64,000 nt of DNA from Castanea sativa. Taxonomy: Eukaryota > Streptophyta > Magnoliopsida > Fagales > Fagaceae. The DNA is taken from positions 1,958,445 to 2,022,444 of the forward strand of contig NC_134015.1 in NCBI RefSeq assembly GCF_040712315.1, read 5' to 3'. The number at the start of each line of letters is the position of its first letter. The first letter of the stretch is position 1. A program made the position numbers and the translations under genes. Below, in pieces: positions 36,181-48,605 of this stretch. The notes under the pieces were generated by a model. The model was not told where the DNA came from. It searched no databases and worked only from the letters and a program-made list of their open reading frames with translations.

Positions 36181-39100
36181 TGTTAAATATTTATTAGCAT
36201 TAATACACTATGTTGAATATGCTAATATGGATGCGGAAGTGAAAGCATAAAATATAGAACACAATAACACACGATTACGTGGTTTAGCTTAACGGTCTAC
36301 ATCCACGGAGAAAACCTTAAATGGCTACATCAATAATATATTAGAGTGTAGTACAAATCTTGTATTACAATGAACCATAACATGTGTATATATAGTAGAC
36401 TAAACCCTAGACTAATAGACTTCTAGTATAAGTAGCAGACTTGGATTGCACGCAAAATAGAATTAGGCTTGGGCTTATACTAATGGGCTAATATATCTCT
36501 AACACCCCCTCTCAAATTCAAGATGAAAGTTTGATGAAATCTTGAGATTTGATAAGGTTGAGAAGATCCCTTGGATAAAGTTTGGCTCTATGACAGTGGT
36601 TTAAGGAAGGCAATGGTCTTGCAGTATTGATGCGACTTCTATCGGTGACATGACTATACCGGAGAGATTTGACGGCAGCAGTGGGAAGTCAAAGAAAATG
36701 AATGCAGCGAAGAAACACCGAAGAAGACAAAGATTGCTCTTAATACACCGTAAGGACAGAAAACCTTGGCCATAGGAAGTTGGCTTTGATACCATGTTAA
36801 ATATTAGCATTGAACACCATGTTGAATATGCTAGTATGAATGCGGAAACAAAAATATAAAATATAGAATACAATAACACACGAGGATTACGTGGTTCAGC
36901 TTAATGGCCTACATCCACGGAGGAAACCCTAAAGGGCTACATCAATAATATATTAAAGTATAACACAAATCCTATGTTATAATAAACTATAACATGTGTA
37001 TATATAGTAAACTAAACCCTAGACTAATAGACTTCTAGTACAAGTAGCAGACTTGGCTTGCACACAAAATATAATTAGGCTTGGGCTTATACTAATGGGC
37101 TAATATATCTCTAACACCCCCTCTCAAATAAAAGATGGAAGCTTGATGAAATCTTGAGATTTGATAAAGTTGAGAAGATCCCTTGAATAAAATATGGCTT
37201 TGTGACGACGGTTTGAGGAAGGCAATGGTCTTGCAGAGTTGATGCGACTTCTATCGGTGGCATGATTATACCGAAGAGATTTGACGGCAGCAGTAGGAAG
37301 CCAAAGAAGATGAACGCAGCGAAGAAACACCGAGGAAGACAAAGATTGCTCTTAATACACAATAAGGACAGAAAACCTTGGCCATAGGAAGTTGGCTCTG
37401 GTACCATGTTAAATATTAGCATTGAACACCGTGTTGAATATGCTAGTATGGATGCGGAAGCAAAAACATAAAGTATAGAACACAATAACACATGAAGATT
37501 ACGTGGTTTAGCTTAATGGCCTACATCTACGGAGGAAACCCTAAAAGGCTACATCAATAATATATTAAAGTGTAGTACAAATCCTGTGTTACAATGAACT
37601 ATAACATGTGTATATATAGTAGACTAAACCCTAGACTAATAGACTTCTAGTACAAGTAGCAGACTTGGCTTGCACACAAAATAGAATTAGGCTTGAGCTT
37701 ATAGTAATAGACTAATATATCTCTAACACCCCTTCTCAAATTCAAGATGGAAGCTTGATGAAATCTTGAGATATGATAAAGTTGAGAAGATCCCTTAAAT
37801 AAAGTTTGGCTATGTGACGGTGGTTTGAGGAAGGCAATAGTCTTGCAGTGTTGATGCGACTTCTATTGGTGGCATGACTACACCGAAGAAATTTGACGGC
37901 AGCAGTGGGAAGCCAAAGAAGATGAACGCAGCGAAGAAACACCGAGGAAGACAAAGATTGCTCTTAATACACCATAAGAACAGAAAACCTTTGCCATAGG
38001 AAGTTGGCTCTGGTACCATGTTAAATATTAGCATTGAACACCATGTTGAATATGCTAGCATGGATGTGGAAGTAAAAGCATAAAGTATAGAACATAATAA
38101 CACATGAGGATTACGTGGTTCAGCTTAATGGCCTACATTTACGGAGGAAACCCTAAAGGGCTACATCAATAATATATTAGAGTGTAGTACAAATCCTGTG
38201 TTACAATGAACTATAACATGTGTATATATAGTAGACTAAACCCTAGACTAATAGACTTCTAGTACAAGTAGCAAACTTGGCTTGCACACAAAATAATATT
38301 AGGCTTGGGCTTATACTAATGAGCTAATATATCTCTAACACCCCATCTCAAATTCAAGATGGAAGCTTGATGAATTCTTGAGATTTGATAAAGTTGAGAA
38401 GATCCCTTGGATAAAGTTTGGTTCTGTGACGGTGGTTTGAGGAAGGCAATGGTCTTGTAGTGTTGATTCGACTTCTATCGGTGGCATGACTATACCGAAG
38501 AGATTTGACGGCAGCAGTGAGAAGCCAAAGAAGATGAACGCAGCGAAGAAACATCGAAGAAGATAAAGATTGCTCTTAATACACCGCAAGGATAGAAAAC
38601 CTTGGCCGTAGGAAGTTGGCTCTGGTATTATGTTAAATATTAGCATTGAACACCATGTTGAATATACTAATATGGATGTAGAAGCAAAAACATAAAGTAT
38701 AGAACACAATAACACACTAGGATTACGTGGCTTGCACACAAAATAGAATTAGGCTTGAATTTATACTAATGGGCTAATATATCTCTAACACTCCCTCTCA
38801 AATTCAAGATGGAAGCTTGATGAAATCTTGAGATTTGATAAAATTGAGAAGATCCCTTGAATAAAGTTTGGCTATGTGACGGTGGTTTGAGGAAAACAAT
38901 GGTCTTGCAGTGTTGATGCGACTTCTATTAGTGGCATGTCTATACCAAAGAGATTTGATGGCAGCAGTGGGAAGCCAAAGAAGATGAACGTAGCGAAGAA
39001 TCACCGAGGAATACAAAGATTGGTCTTAGTACACTGTAAGGACAAAAAACCTTGGCCATAGAAAGTTGGCTCTGATACCATATTAAATATTATTATTGAT

Positions 39101-39396
39101 ACACCATGTTGAATATGCTAGTATGGATGCAGAAGCGAAAACATAAAATATAGAACACAATAACACATGAGAATTACGTGGTTCAACTTAATGGCCTACA
39201 TCCATGGAGGAAACTCTAAAAGGCTACATCAATAATATATTAGAGTGTAATACAAATCCTGTGTTACAATAAACTATAATATGTATATATATATAGTAGA
39301 CTAAATCCTAGACTAATCGACTTCTAGTACAAATAAAAAATTTGATTTACACACAAAATAAAATTAGGTTTGGACTTATACTAATGTGTTAATATA
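36181..39396 (-). mobile_element. Tandem array of a TRIM retrotransposon: six LTRs, five internal domains
   Basis: Minus-strand order is LTR, primer-binding site, internal domain, polypurine tract, LTR, repeated. LTRs: 36181-36504, 36795-37116, 37407-37728, 38019-38340, 38631-38790 and 39081 to about 39396. Internal domains: 36505-36794, 37117-37406, 37729-38018, 38341-38630 and 38791-39080, each exactly 290 bases. Intact LTRs are 322-324 bases and run TGTTAGAG to ATTTAACA. Each PBS abuts its LTR and matches initiator-Met tRNA (TGGTATCAGAGCCA or close variants). The tract GAGAGGGGG, or a variant of it, precedes the next LTR's TG. One LTR-internal-LTR unit would be about 934 bases and has no gag or pol, which fits a TRIM. 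The fifth LTR has a 162-base internal deletion and the sixth has lost its last ~9 bases. Short open frames repeated in each unit are by-products. Confidence 0.93.
39067..39080 (-). other. Best-preserved primer-binding site of the TRIM array
   Basis: Minus strand TGGTATCAGAGCCA, the canonical 14-base match to the 3' end of plant initiator methionine tRNA, directly adjoining the LTR end at 39081. The other four internal domains have one to four substitutions here. Confidence 0.9.
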
Positions 39397-39450
39397 TTGT
39401 TTAAGCACTAAAAGTTATTATTTAAAATACACTATAAAACGGCCTAAATA

Positions 39451-39959
39451 AGCCAAAAGAAATAAGCTCATGTCAGACTCATCCTTCATGGATAACAGCT
39501 GGCCCTGCTTTTTGGATTATAGGCTGGATTCCAGTTGAGCTGGCTCTGCTTTTTAGATTATAGAGTGGATTCCAGTGTGAACCGGTGAGGTACAATGTCG
39601 ACTTATCCGTTGATTGACCAGAGCAGAGCTGGCTTTGCTTTTGAGATATCAGAACGTGGGCCCTCAACTTCATTATTGCATATTTGCATGCACTTTGTGC
39701 AGCTAGACTATTTGCTATTTGGTTTCTCCTTATTCATTTCACCATCTACCTACGTACTCTTTCGCAGCAAATTTCCATTTCCAAAGTATGGCTGAGCGGC
39801 TTGGTTCTTTAATTTCTTCACAGTTCACGTTGACTGTAACTGTTGAGGAAGACCTAATTTAAAATTTAAAATATTGTTGTGATATTTTTTATTTCCTAAT
39901 TCCTTGTAAAGTTCTTCTAAGCCATTATTTTGTGCAATACAACTTTTAATATAATTAGT
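39451..39959. other. Unassigned segment with a duplicated CTGGATTCCAG motif
   Basis: 39487-39570 contains two copies of a GCTTTTTGGATTATAG-type unit about 50 bases apart. A short plus-strand frame at 39788 (MAERLGSLISSQ, 24 codons to a stop) looks faintly like an NLR amino terminus, but nothing else supports a gene. Confidence 0.3.
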
Positions 39960-40600
39960 TGAATATATAAATATATTATGTAATGCAGTGTAGTATATAA
40001 AAAGTAAAAATTATTTTAAGTACTGTTTATTTTTTTTTATAAAAAAAATTTCTACAAGTATTTTCTTTATATTTTTTTCGATAAACCTTAAACTTACATG
40101 CCACAATTAAAACTGAATTTGGTATTTTTTTGATCTTTTTATCTTTACAAATATATAATTCTATTATTTTTTGTGTTTTTTGTTAATATTTTTTTTAAGG
40201 TGAACTATATTCTTCTAACTTCTGTTATAGTATGTTATATTTTCTTAATATACAACTAAACTTTATAAGTTTCAAAATTTATTTTTCAAGTTTCACATCT
40301 TTTAAAGAATGAGGAGATTATTATGATAATTAAAACTCTTCACAAAATTATAATATTATCTTAATCAAAAATCAAAATGAAATTAAAGGAATAAAAGATA
40401 GACTTTATAATAATTTATTACTTAAACAATTGATAGGCATATTCAAATTCATAACTATATAGATTGTGTTTTGATATAAACTCAAATTCTTACTTTCAAA
40501 AAAAAAAAAACTAAGTACTAATCCAAACCAAGATTCAATTAAAGTTATAAAATGGAAGGAGAAGACTCTGTGATGGGAAATGAAAGAAACATAATAGCAA
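39960..40600 (-). mobile_element. Diverged relative of the Helitron-like element
   Basis: Collinear with 31665-32190 over several hundred bases (blocks GTATATAAAAAGTAAAAATTA and AACTAAACTTTATAAGTTTC minus end bases). It lacks the hairpin and CTAG terminus and is more diverged. It has no coding capacity. Confidence 0.6.
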
Positions 40601-40677
40601 AATACAATCTAAAAAATAATGTATGGCATGACGAATGAGGTGGCGCAACAAAAGTATAGCAACATTAAATATTACTG

Positions 40678-40680
<3 letters not shown>

Positions 40681-40770
<90 letters not shown>
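40681..40770. repeat. Compound (TA)n(GA)n microsatellite
   Basis: About 16 TA repeats run directly into about 29 GA repeats. Both blocks are uninterrupted. Confidence 0.97.
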
Positions 40771-40773
<3 letters not shown>

Positions 40774-42479
40774 ATTTTGTTTTTCCATTTTTTTATTTGG
40801 TTATTTGTGAAAAATAATATTTTCTGCAATTAATTAATATGTGTAATTTTAAATTTAAAGAGAAAATTTTAAATAAAAATTACAATGACTATTATGCTGC
40901 TACTATGCAATAACTATAAGTAAAAGTTATGTTATGTTAAACTTTAATGGACATAACAAAGCTCTTGAACAAGTTTAATTTCAACTAAGATTTTTCTTAA
41001 AAAAAATTCAAGTTTGAAAATAAAAATTGAGCTTTGTGTTAAGCTTGATTTTGATGACAAAGTAAACAAACCAAATTTGAGTACTATAGTTATTAATTTT
41101 TATCACAATTGTCAGATCCCAACAAATTAAAAACATCCTCAAAAATTCCATAAAAAAAAATCCTCAAAAATAATTTTCACCATAAATTAATTTAAAACCT
41201 TTATAAAAAGTAATAATAAAATCCTCAATTTCAACGAAAAGAAACTACAATAGCCTTCCTCCAAGAAACCTCTAATTATCTGTAAGGAAGGAAGAGGAGA
41301 CTTAAGCTAGTCTTGCTTTCTCTGTGTGAACTGTGTGTTAAGATAACAGATCAATAGGATCAAGTTAATCCTATTGATGCTAGTTTTGAGAAAGATAAAG
41401 ATAAGCACCAAATTCAAATCTCATCATCTCATGATCAAGATAAGACCAAAAATCTAGAGTTGCTACATAATATTGAGATAGAAATGGATACAACTGAAAT
41501 TTAATTTTCTTGTATTTGAATTATTACTATATCTTTTCAGGTGTAACAAATTTACATGTATAACTATATAAATTGTAATGCAAATACACTGGTTTTAGTC
41601 GTTGAAGCCAGAACCAATTCCCCAACTTTATATTCACTGTGACCAGTTACTTTTTGAAACTCCTAGGTACTAGTTGTGCTCTTTACATTGCAACAATATT
41701 ATGGAAATAACACTTTAAACTTTTGAAGAACCATACTGGCTGGCATTGCGGTCAAACTTTCACATTGCTTTGATGGAAACCAAAAATCTCTTTGTAAAAC
41801 TGTTAATATTTTAATTAAAAGTTGGGCAAATATAGGAGGTGTTTGCACAATAGTTTTAACATATTTCTATACATTTTAAACAATATTACACACATTTCTA
41901 CACACTTTTTCACCCACACGTATATCAAAACATTCAAATAATATAACTTAAACTACTTTCTCAAACACCCCTTATTGTGAAGATAATGTGTGTTTGTTTC
42001 TTAAAAAAAAAAAAAAAAAACTTGAAAAACGTGGAGCCTACTGAATTTAGAGTTGTTTTAGGGTTATGTTTTCATAACTCCAAACTCAAAATTTTGAGTG
42101 ACAGTACCGCGGAAACTCATGAGTTCAGGTCTGAGGCTGTTTCCAATTTTTAAGATATGAGTTTGGGTGGCATGTTTGTAATTAGATGCAAGTATGTGGG
42201 GCCCAAGTCAGTGACTTGTCAAATCCAAGCTCAGTTGCAAGCTTTTTCTTCTTTGGGTTTACAGTTTACCTCCAACTTCACAAGTTCTCTTAAGTACAGA
42301 CACCCACCTCTCACTCTGATTTTTCTCTAGAGCCATTACAACTCTAGCCACCTCTTTTACTATCTCACCCACCTCTTCTTCTGATTTTCTCTAGAGCCAT
42401 TACAACTCCAATACCACCTCCTTAACTCATCTCATCCACCTCTCTGAACCTAAAATAAATTAGAGTAGAAATGGGTCAG
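40771..42479. other. AT-rich region, no gene assigned
   Basis: A 46-codon open stretch at 41364-41504 (plus, VNPIDASFEKDKDKHQIQ and on) is rich in Lys and Asp but unrecognised, with no splice context I trust. 41868-41960 is a copy of the CACGTATTT dispersed repeat. 42318-42410 holds a CTCTAGAGCCATTACAACTC unit twice, about 62 bases apart. Confidence 0.4.
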
Positions 42480-43000
42480 ATACATGGAGGTGGTGTCAAA
42501 TCAAAGATATTCTTTATTATAACTTATAATTCACGAGTAAGTGATCAAATCTTCAATTTACAATTTGCATGTTTTGCATTTTCGAATACGTGAACTAGGC
42601 TTATTATCTCTGTAAACATTACTAAGAGGTGATGACTTTTTCAAATGAGGATCACTGATTTATTAGGGAAAGAAAAAGAGAAAATTTCCCATTAATGATG
42701 GAATAATATAATTGGAGGAAAATTTTAAAATCCCAACTGTGAACAATAACAAGATCTCCCAAGTTTTTCTTACCAATAAGAAATTAATGATATTTCCATT
42801 ACTGGGTTCTAAACTTGTAATGTCTTTTAGTTAGGGTCCCATGCATCAATATAAGTGTTGAATTCATTTTACTTGTCGGTGGGTTGAAGAAAAGATCAGT
42901 GTGAGTGTGAGTTGTGGACTGATAAGGCACCGCGTGGACTTCATTGACCAGAGTAGGCCCTCAGGCTTTTGAGATCCCCAAGACAAATTGTTAGAGCATT
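42480..43000. repeat. Inverted copy of the NLR upstream flank
   Basis: The reverse complement is collinear with 30640-31620: the GTGGACTTCATTGACC block near 42935, GGGTCCCATGCATCA near 42836, GATGACTTTTTCAAATGAGG near 42630. It thus carries the promoter-side repeat of the NLR pointing the other way, but no NLR coding sequence follows. Confidence 0.75.
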
Positions 43001-43383
43001 CTTATCATCAAGACTGCTAAGACCCCGTTTGTTACGAAAACTCAAATACATGTTTTAAGTTTTTAAAAAAACATTACACGTTTTTTTATATCTTTTTTTA
43101 CTCATACATATTTTTACACATATTTTCAAACAATAAAACACATGTTTTAAGTGCATGTACTAAACACTCCCTAAAACATTTAGAGCCCGTTTAGTATATG
43201 TGTTTAAAAACTGAAAATTGTTATTTGAAAACATTTGTGAAAATACGTGTAGGTGAAAATATATGTGAAAATGTGCGAAATATTGTTTAAAAATTGAAAA
43301 TGGTTGTTTGAAAACAACCACCAAACACCCCCTTAGCATTTATCATCTCAAAACCTATCTTTATAACATATAACACACTCCAT

Positions 43384-43395
43384 CAATATATATAT

Positions 43396-43438
<43 letters not shown>
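43384..43438. repeat. (TA)n microsatellite
   Basis: About 20 uninterrupted TA repeats preceded by two short TATATATCAA units. Confidence 0.95.
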
Positions 43439-43439
<1 letters not shown>

Positions 43440-43599
43440 CACCACTTTACAATATCCCTTACATCAAAACTTTTATTTTTTTAACACTTCATTTAAATAT
43501 TATTTCTTTATTATTTTTTATTAATTTTTTAAATTATTTCTCACTCTCCCTCTGTCTCTCTCTCCCACTGTCTCTCCATCTTTCTCAACCCGATCTAGA

Positions 43600-43975
43600 A
43601 GCTTCTCCCTCCCTCTGATATTTGCTCTCAAAACCTCCATGGCCTGGGCTTTTCAAGCTCATCACTAATAAACCACGGCCACAGCCACAGTCACAGCCAC
43701 CACCACCAACCACAACCTCAACCCCCAACCACCAAAAAAAAAAAAAAAAAACCCACGGTACAAATCGAGAAGCTTCTCGCTCTCTGTGACATTTGCTCTC
43801 AAAACCTCCATGGCCTAAGCTTTTCAAGCTCATCACCTCTAACCACGGCCACAACCACAACCACAGCCACAGCCACAGCCACAGCCACCCACCACCAACC
43901 ACAACCTCAACCCCCAACCACCAAAATTTAAAAAAAAAAAAAAACCCACAGCACAAACCGCAGCGAAAACCCACC
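43600..43975. repeat. C/A-rich tandem duplication with CCACAG minisatellite
   Basis: Two units with a period near 171 bases both contain TTTGCTCTCAAAACCTCCAT, then a variable number of CCACAG/CCACAA hexamers, then CCAACCACAACCTCAACCCC and a poly-A. The second unit has more hexamers. Tryptophan/valine- or histidine/serine-rich open frames on the two strands reflect the repeat. In composition it mirrors the GT-rich block at 13484-14165. Confidence 0.85.
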
Positions 43976-44139
43976 ACAAATTTGTTATAAAAATATTATG
44001 TATATAATATTTCTCATTATTTATGGATATTATTTAGTTAATTTATTTTTTGTTAACAATTTTAACAAAAAGTTTTCTATTTCAATTAATTAATTAAGTT
44101 ATTTCTAAACCAACCCAAAATCTAGACAATACGGCATCA

Positions 44140-44690
44140 GTTCACACTGATCCATTTACAAGGTGAATTTCTCCACATATTTACAATGCCCAAGGTGAAT
44201 ATCTCCACTTATTTACTAAGTAATGAACTTTTTAAAGTTCTAGTACCAGTGGAGTGTGGACCAAGATGAAGAGGTTTCTTCTCTTTAGACAAAGTCTTCT
44301 GCAATAGTTTATTTAATTGAAATTAAAATTTTTTTATTAAAAATATTGTAGATAAAATTAAAAAAATATTTGAAATAGTATAGTAAGGCCTACAAATAGT
44401 ACTAAAAAGTATAATAAAATTTATGAATAGTAGTAAAAATAAGTTAAATAGTAACAAAAATAAGCTAAATACTAAAAAAGAACTGACTTTTTAAGCCAAT
44501 GTCAGACGCAACATAATTCTATGTATATCTTTCTATTTAATGTAAATTTTAAATTTTAACTATTGAATTATATGTTTTTTTTTATGTTTTTAATACACAT
44601 AAAATTTTACTCAAATTAGATGTTATTTACCATTCAGTCAATAAACCTATTTTTTATGCAAAATTTTATGGATTTTATTGCACTTTTTCA
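44140..44690. repeat. Inverted copy of 35440-35780, split
   Basis: 44140-44290 and 44510-44690 are reverse complements of 35600-35780 and 35440-35600. The middle 44290-44510 is an AT-rich insert resembling the sequence at 35785-36000. Confidence 0.7.
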
Positions 44691-45290
44691 AAGAAGAAAC
44701 TAAAGAGGAGAGATTAAGGGCTGTTTGGTAGTGTATTTTGAATAACAGTTTTCAGTGTTTAAACAATATTATACATATTCCATTATTATTGTTTTTCGGA
44801 TTATTATTGATATTATTTTATTATTTATATTGACAACCGGTTATTTCAACATTTTAAAATATTTTTTGTGAAAATTTTTGTGATTATAAACTTATTGTCT
44901 ACCATTTTGCTTGGAAAGCTTAAACGTGAAATGTTTAACCGTAATGACCGGTTTGGTTCTTAGAAAGTTCAATGACTTCTTTCAAGGTTTTACACAGTAA
45001 CTTTCTTGATATTGCAATGTAATAAGCATTAATTGTCACTTGGAAGAAGTTTAAAAGGTTTCATGTGCATTTTAATAATTTTTTTCTGAAACTTTTATTT
45101 GATTATTTATTGTAAGTTAACAAAAATATAGTGCACCTAGAAAAAGTGGGTTCTTTATTTATTTATTTATTAAGATGATAAAATAAATAAATAACCTAAT
45201 CATTTGCTTTTTTTTTTTTTTTACAAAAATAATTACAATATGCTGCAACATTGCAGGTCAAATTGTTTTCCCCTTAGACACTCAAATATT
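44691..45290. other. AT-rich spacer, no gene
   Basis: Contains a truncated copy of the dispersed repeat at 44740-44775 and an ATTT-run near 45155-45170. Nothing else is recognisable. Confidence 0.5.
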
Positions 45291-48200
45291 TTGTGTATGT
45301 GGAGGTGCTAATTCACATAATCTTCCAAAACTTAGTCTAGGCTTACAATATTTTTTCAAACTATTAATATCAATTGTTGCAATTAGTAAATAATAAAAAT
45401 GATATTAAACGATGAAGCTTATAAAAATGATGTAGCTATAACGGTTTAAACATGTTGTGAAGTATCTCTAACTGGACTAAAAAGCAAAATCAACACCAAT
45501 AGTTGGAGAAAGCCAAGGCAACATAATTGTATTCCTGCACAAATTTTCAAAGGTAGCCCATCTTCATTTACTGCAATCGACTATTTTAAATCTAAGGGCC
45601 AAACTTTGGTTTAGTCCACCATCAGTTCACACCACCATTATCAAAATCAAAATCTTACATAGGAAGAGAGAGAGAATCACGTGGATCGGATTGTAAGGTT
45701 GAATTGAGGGTCGAAAATCGCTAGCGGCTATATCTAATTATCAAGATATGTTAAAGAAAAAAATTTGATAAAAATTAATTATAAAAGGTAATAACTGCTA
45801 CGTTAGACAATTTTTTTTTTTTTTTTTGAGATACAATACATAGACAAACTTGAAACTCCAAATTTCAAAATTACATTTTCCAACACCCAAAACATACTTA
45901 ACGTTCTAAATTAACAATATAGCGCAAAGAACAATGTTTCTAACCATGTACACCATGGTAATAAGTTAACACAAGCATATAAGAATGAATATTTCCTAAA
46001 TGGTTATCTCTCACTCATTCTAAATACAAATGGGTCAAATTTGTATTCATTTTGAAGTCTTGTATATATACTTTATAATGGACTAGGTAGCACTCAAATT
46101 TTTTGAAAGTTAGTCCTACATTTAGATGAAGACCACATCATCACTATCTAAAAAACTTGAGGCCAACTTTGGCTGATGAAGACCACACCAGACTTGATCA
46201 GATCGCAATTCACACTGATTTCTTCTCTCTAACCACCGACAAGTAAAATGAAATTTCCCCACATACTACAAAGTCACAAACTTTATTTATTTTAGACTAT
46301 AGTTCTTTTTTCTTTTTCTTTGTCCTTTGTGATGGGACCCTATGAAAAATCATTAAATTCTTGTTTGAAATTGAAGGCCACATATGCTTCACCTCATTTT
46401 CAAAATAGGCTTAGACTGTGTAGGATAATTTTAGGCATTTTGTGAGCCTAATTAATCAATAGTAGTTCTGGTGGGAGATTTTAAACAATTGCTATCAATT
46501 GTGGGAAAATTGGCGTCAATAGGTTGGATTGGGCCCAGAACATTAGGGAACGTTTGTACAGGGACCTAGGAAAATGGAAACTACTTTTTCCATATGTCCG
46601 GGTTATACACTTGCCTTAAATTATAGCAAAACCAACACCAATTAATTAGTAGTAACGGCCCTATCCAAAAAAAAAAAAAAATTTAGTAGAAACGGCAAAA
46701 AATACCATAATTGTAGTGCCACGTTCATTCACTATCTTAAGCTTATGGGCAAATTATGATTAATGAAGTCTATGTAGTATATTATCAATTCATGCTATGG
46801 TTATTGAGTTCAAAGTCCTATAAAGGATTGGTGAAATGGTCATATGGATCGGATTGTATATTGAATCGAGAATCATAGGATTCTACTTCATGTTATAAAA
46901 AAAAGTGTAAAATCACCGGTAATAATATGAAAAAAGTGGTATCCCTAACCTTACTCACCAACGATAATGAATATTCAATCATCCAAACCAAGTTCATTAT
47001 TAATTTGTAGAATATTTTCTAAATTGTTATATCTCATTCATTCCACGCACAATTGGTCAAATTTGTATTCATTTTGAAGCCTTGAATATATACATTATAA
47101 TGGAATAAGTAGCACTCAAAGTCCACATGGGTAGACTCGATCAAATCACAGTTCACACTGATCTCCTCTCCAACTGTAAGACAAGTAAAATGAAATTCCC
47201 CCACTTATTACTACAAAGTCATAAGCTTTTTTTTTTTTTGGATTGTATTTTTTTTCTTTTTCCTTGTCCTTCATGATGGGACCCTGAGAAAAAAAAACAG
47301 TTTTAAAAAAAAAAAATTTGATTTTGAATTTTTTTGATAACAAAAAAAAAAGACATTTGAACCCAATCTTACACTTACTAATAGTGAAAAATCATTAAAC
47401 ATTTGTCCAAAATTGATGGTCACATATGCTTCACCTCATTTTCAAAATAGGCTTAGACTGCAGGGGATCATTTTAGGCATTTTGTGGGCCGAATTAATCA
47501 ATAGTGGTTCTAGTGGGAGATTTTAAACTATTGCTATCGATTGTGGAAAAATGCATGTTAGGTCTGTTTCACAAATTAGAGCCTAAGCATTTAGGGTTCA
47601 CTTAATTAGAAGAGTGAAAAAGTGGGAGGATAAAAAATATTTAGTTTTCTTTCATTTGTGTTTAGTTGAGAGGATGTAAAAGTGGAGAGATGGAAAATTC
47701 ATTTGTTGAGAAGAAAAATGAGAAAATGAAAAACGAAATTTGTATAAATTTACAATTATGTCTCTATTATATTAAACAACTTTTTTAATAGTATATAAAT
47801 AATTCATTTTCATTATTATTATATAAGAAAAAAATGCTATCAATTTAATATATATATATATATATATATAAAATCTGAAAAGCATTTTTAGCCTTCTTTT
47901 AAAAAAATTTAGCAACTAAAAAGAATCAAAAAAAGAAAGAAAGAAAAAAAAGTCTAGCCGTATTTTTTTTTTAAAAGGAAACATAAGTAACATGTAACCA
48001 TTTTTCTCATATGGTTATCTCATATTCATTCTAACTCCAAAATTAGATAAAAATTTTGTTTATTATACGGGAGTATGACTTGATGGTAGGAGTTTTTATC
48101 CTAACACTCAAAGAAAAGCAATTCGAGTGATAGCTCGAGTAAGGCCGTGTGGTACACGTAGTATTACTCATTGTTGTCATATGGCGTAGGGTCAATGAGT

Positions 48201-48329
48201 CCACACTGAGACCCCAATTTTTTCATTTAGAAAAAAAAAAAAAAAAATCAAATTTGTGTTTATTTTGTACTTATAGATATTTACTTTATTTCATTATTTT
48301 TTTTATGATAAAAAAAATCATTAACTTTT

Positions 48330-48605
48330 TAATTTTGGACTACAGTTCTTTTTTCTCTTTCTTTGTCCTTCATCATTCATGGGACCCTAAAATTTGGATA
48401 GTAGTTTTTTTTCTTTTCTCTTTGTCCTTCATGATGGGACCTGAAAAAAAGACATGAACTTTTTAATTTTGAATTATAGTTTTTTTTTTTTCTTTTTCTT
48501 TGTCCTTCATCATGGGACCAGATAAAAAGACATGAACTTTTTAATTTTGGATTATATTTCTTTTTCTTTTTCATTGTCCTTCATCATGGGACCCTCGAGA
48601 AAAAG
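48330..48605. repeat. ~75-bp tandem repeat, array 1 (four units)
   Basis: Four units built on TTTGTCCTTCATGATGGGACC followed by an A-run, ACATGAACTTTTTAATTTTGG and a T-rich tract. GTCCTTCAT starts near 48365, 48424, 48503 and 48578. It lies within the NLR-flank repeat. Confidence 0.8.

Larger units (their letters stand above)
36110..39450. repeat. Older dispersed repeat split by the TRIM array
   Basis: The left piece (about 36110-36180) carries TTGTATTTTTTGGAAATACG. The right piece (about 39397-39450) carries TATTGTTTAAGCACTAAAAG. In the reverse complement of the unbroken copy at 32838-32972 the matching sequences are only about 15 bases apart. The intervening 3.2 kb is the array, so its insertion target can be reconstructed. 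Confidence 0.75.

Noticed and set aside
36601..39016. A series of similar 60-134 residue minus-strand frames with hydrophobic or Arg/Ser-rich content
   Set aside because: They repeat with the 612-base TRIM unit, occupy different frames of the non-coding internal domain and match no gag or pol motif.
41364..41504. A 46-codon Lys/Asp-rich open stretch
   Set aside because: Its length is within chance for this composition, and I could not find a convincing acceptor, donor, start or homologous motif.
43585..43990. A 130-residue minus-strand frame and a His/Ser/Asn-rich plus-strand frame
   Set aside because: Both arise from the tandem CCACAG-type repeat, with internal duplication following the 171-base period.
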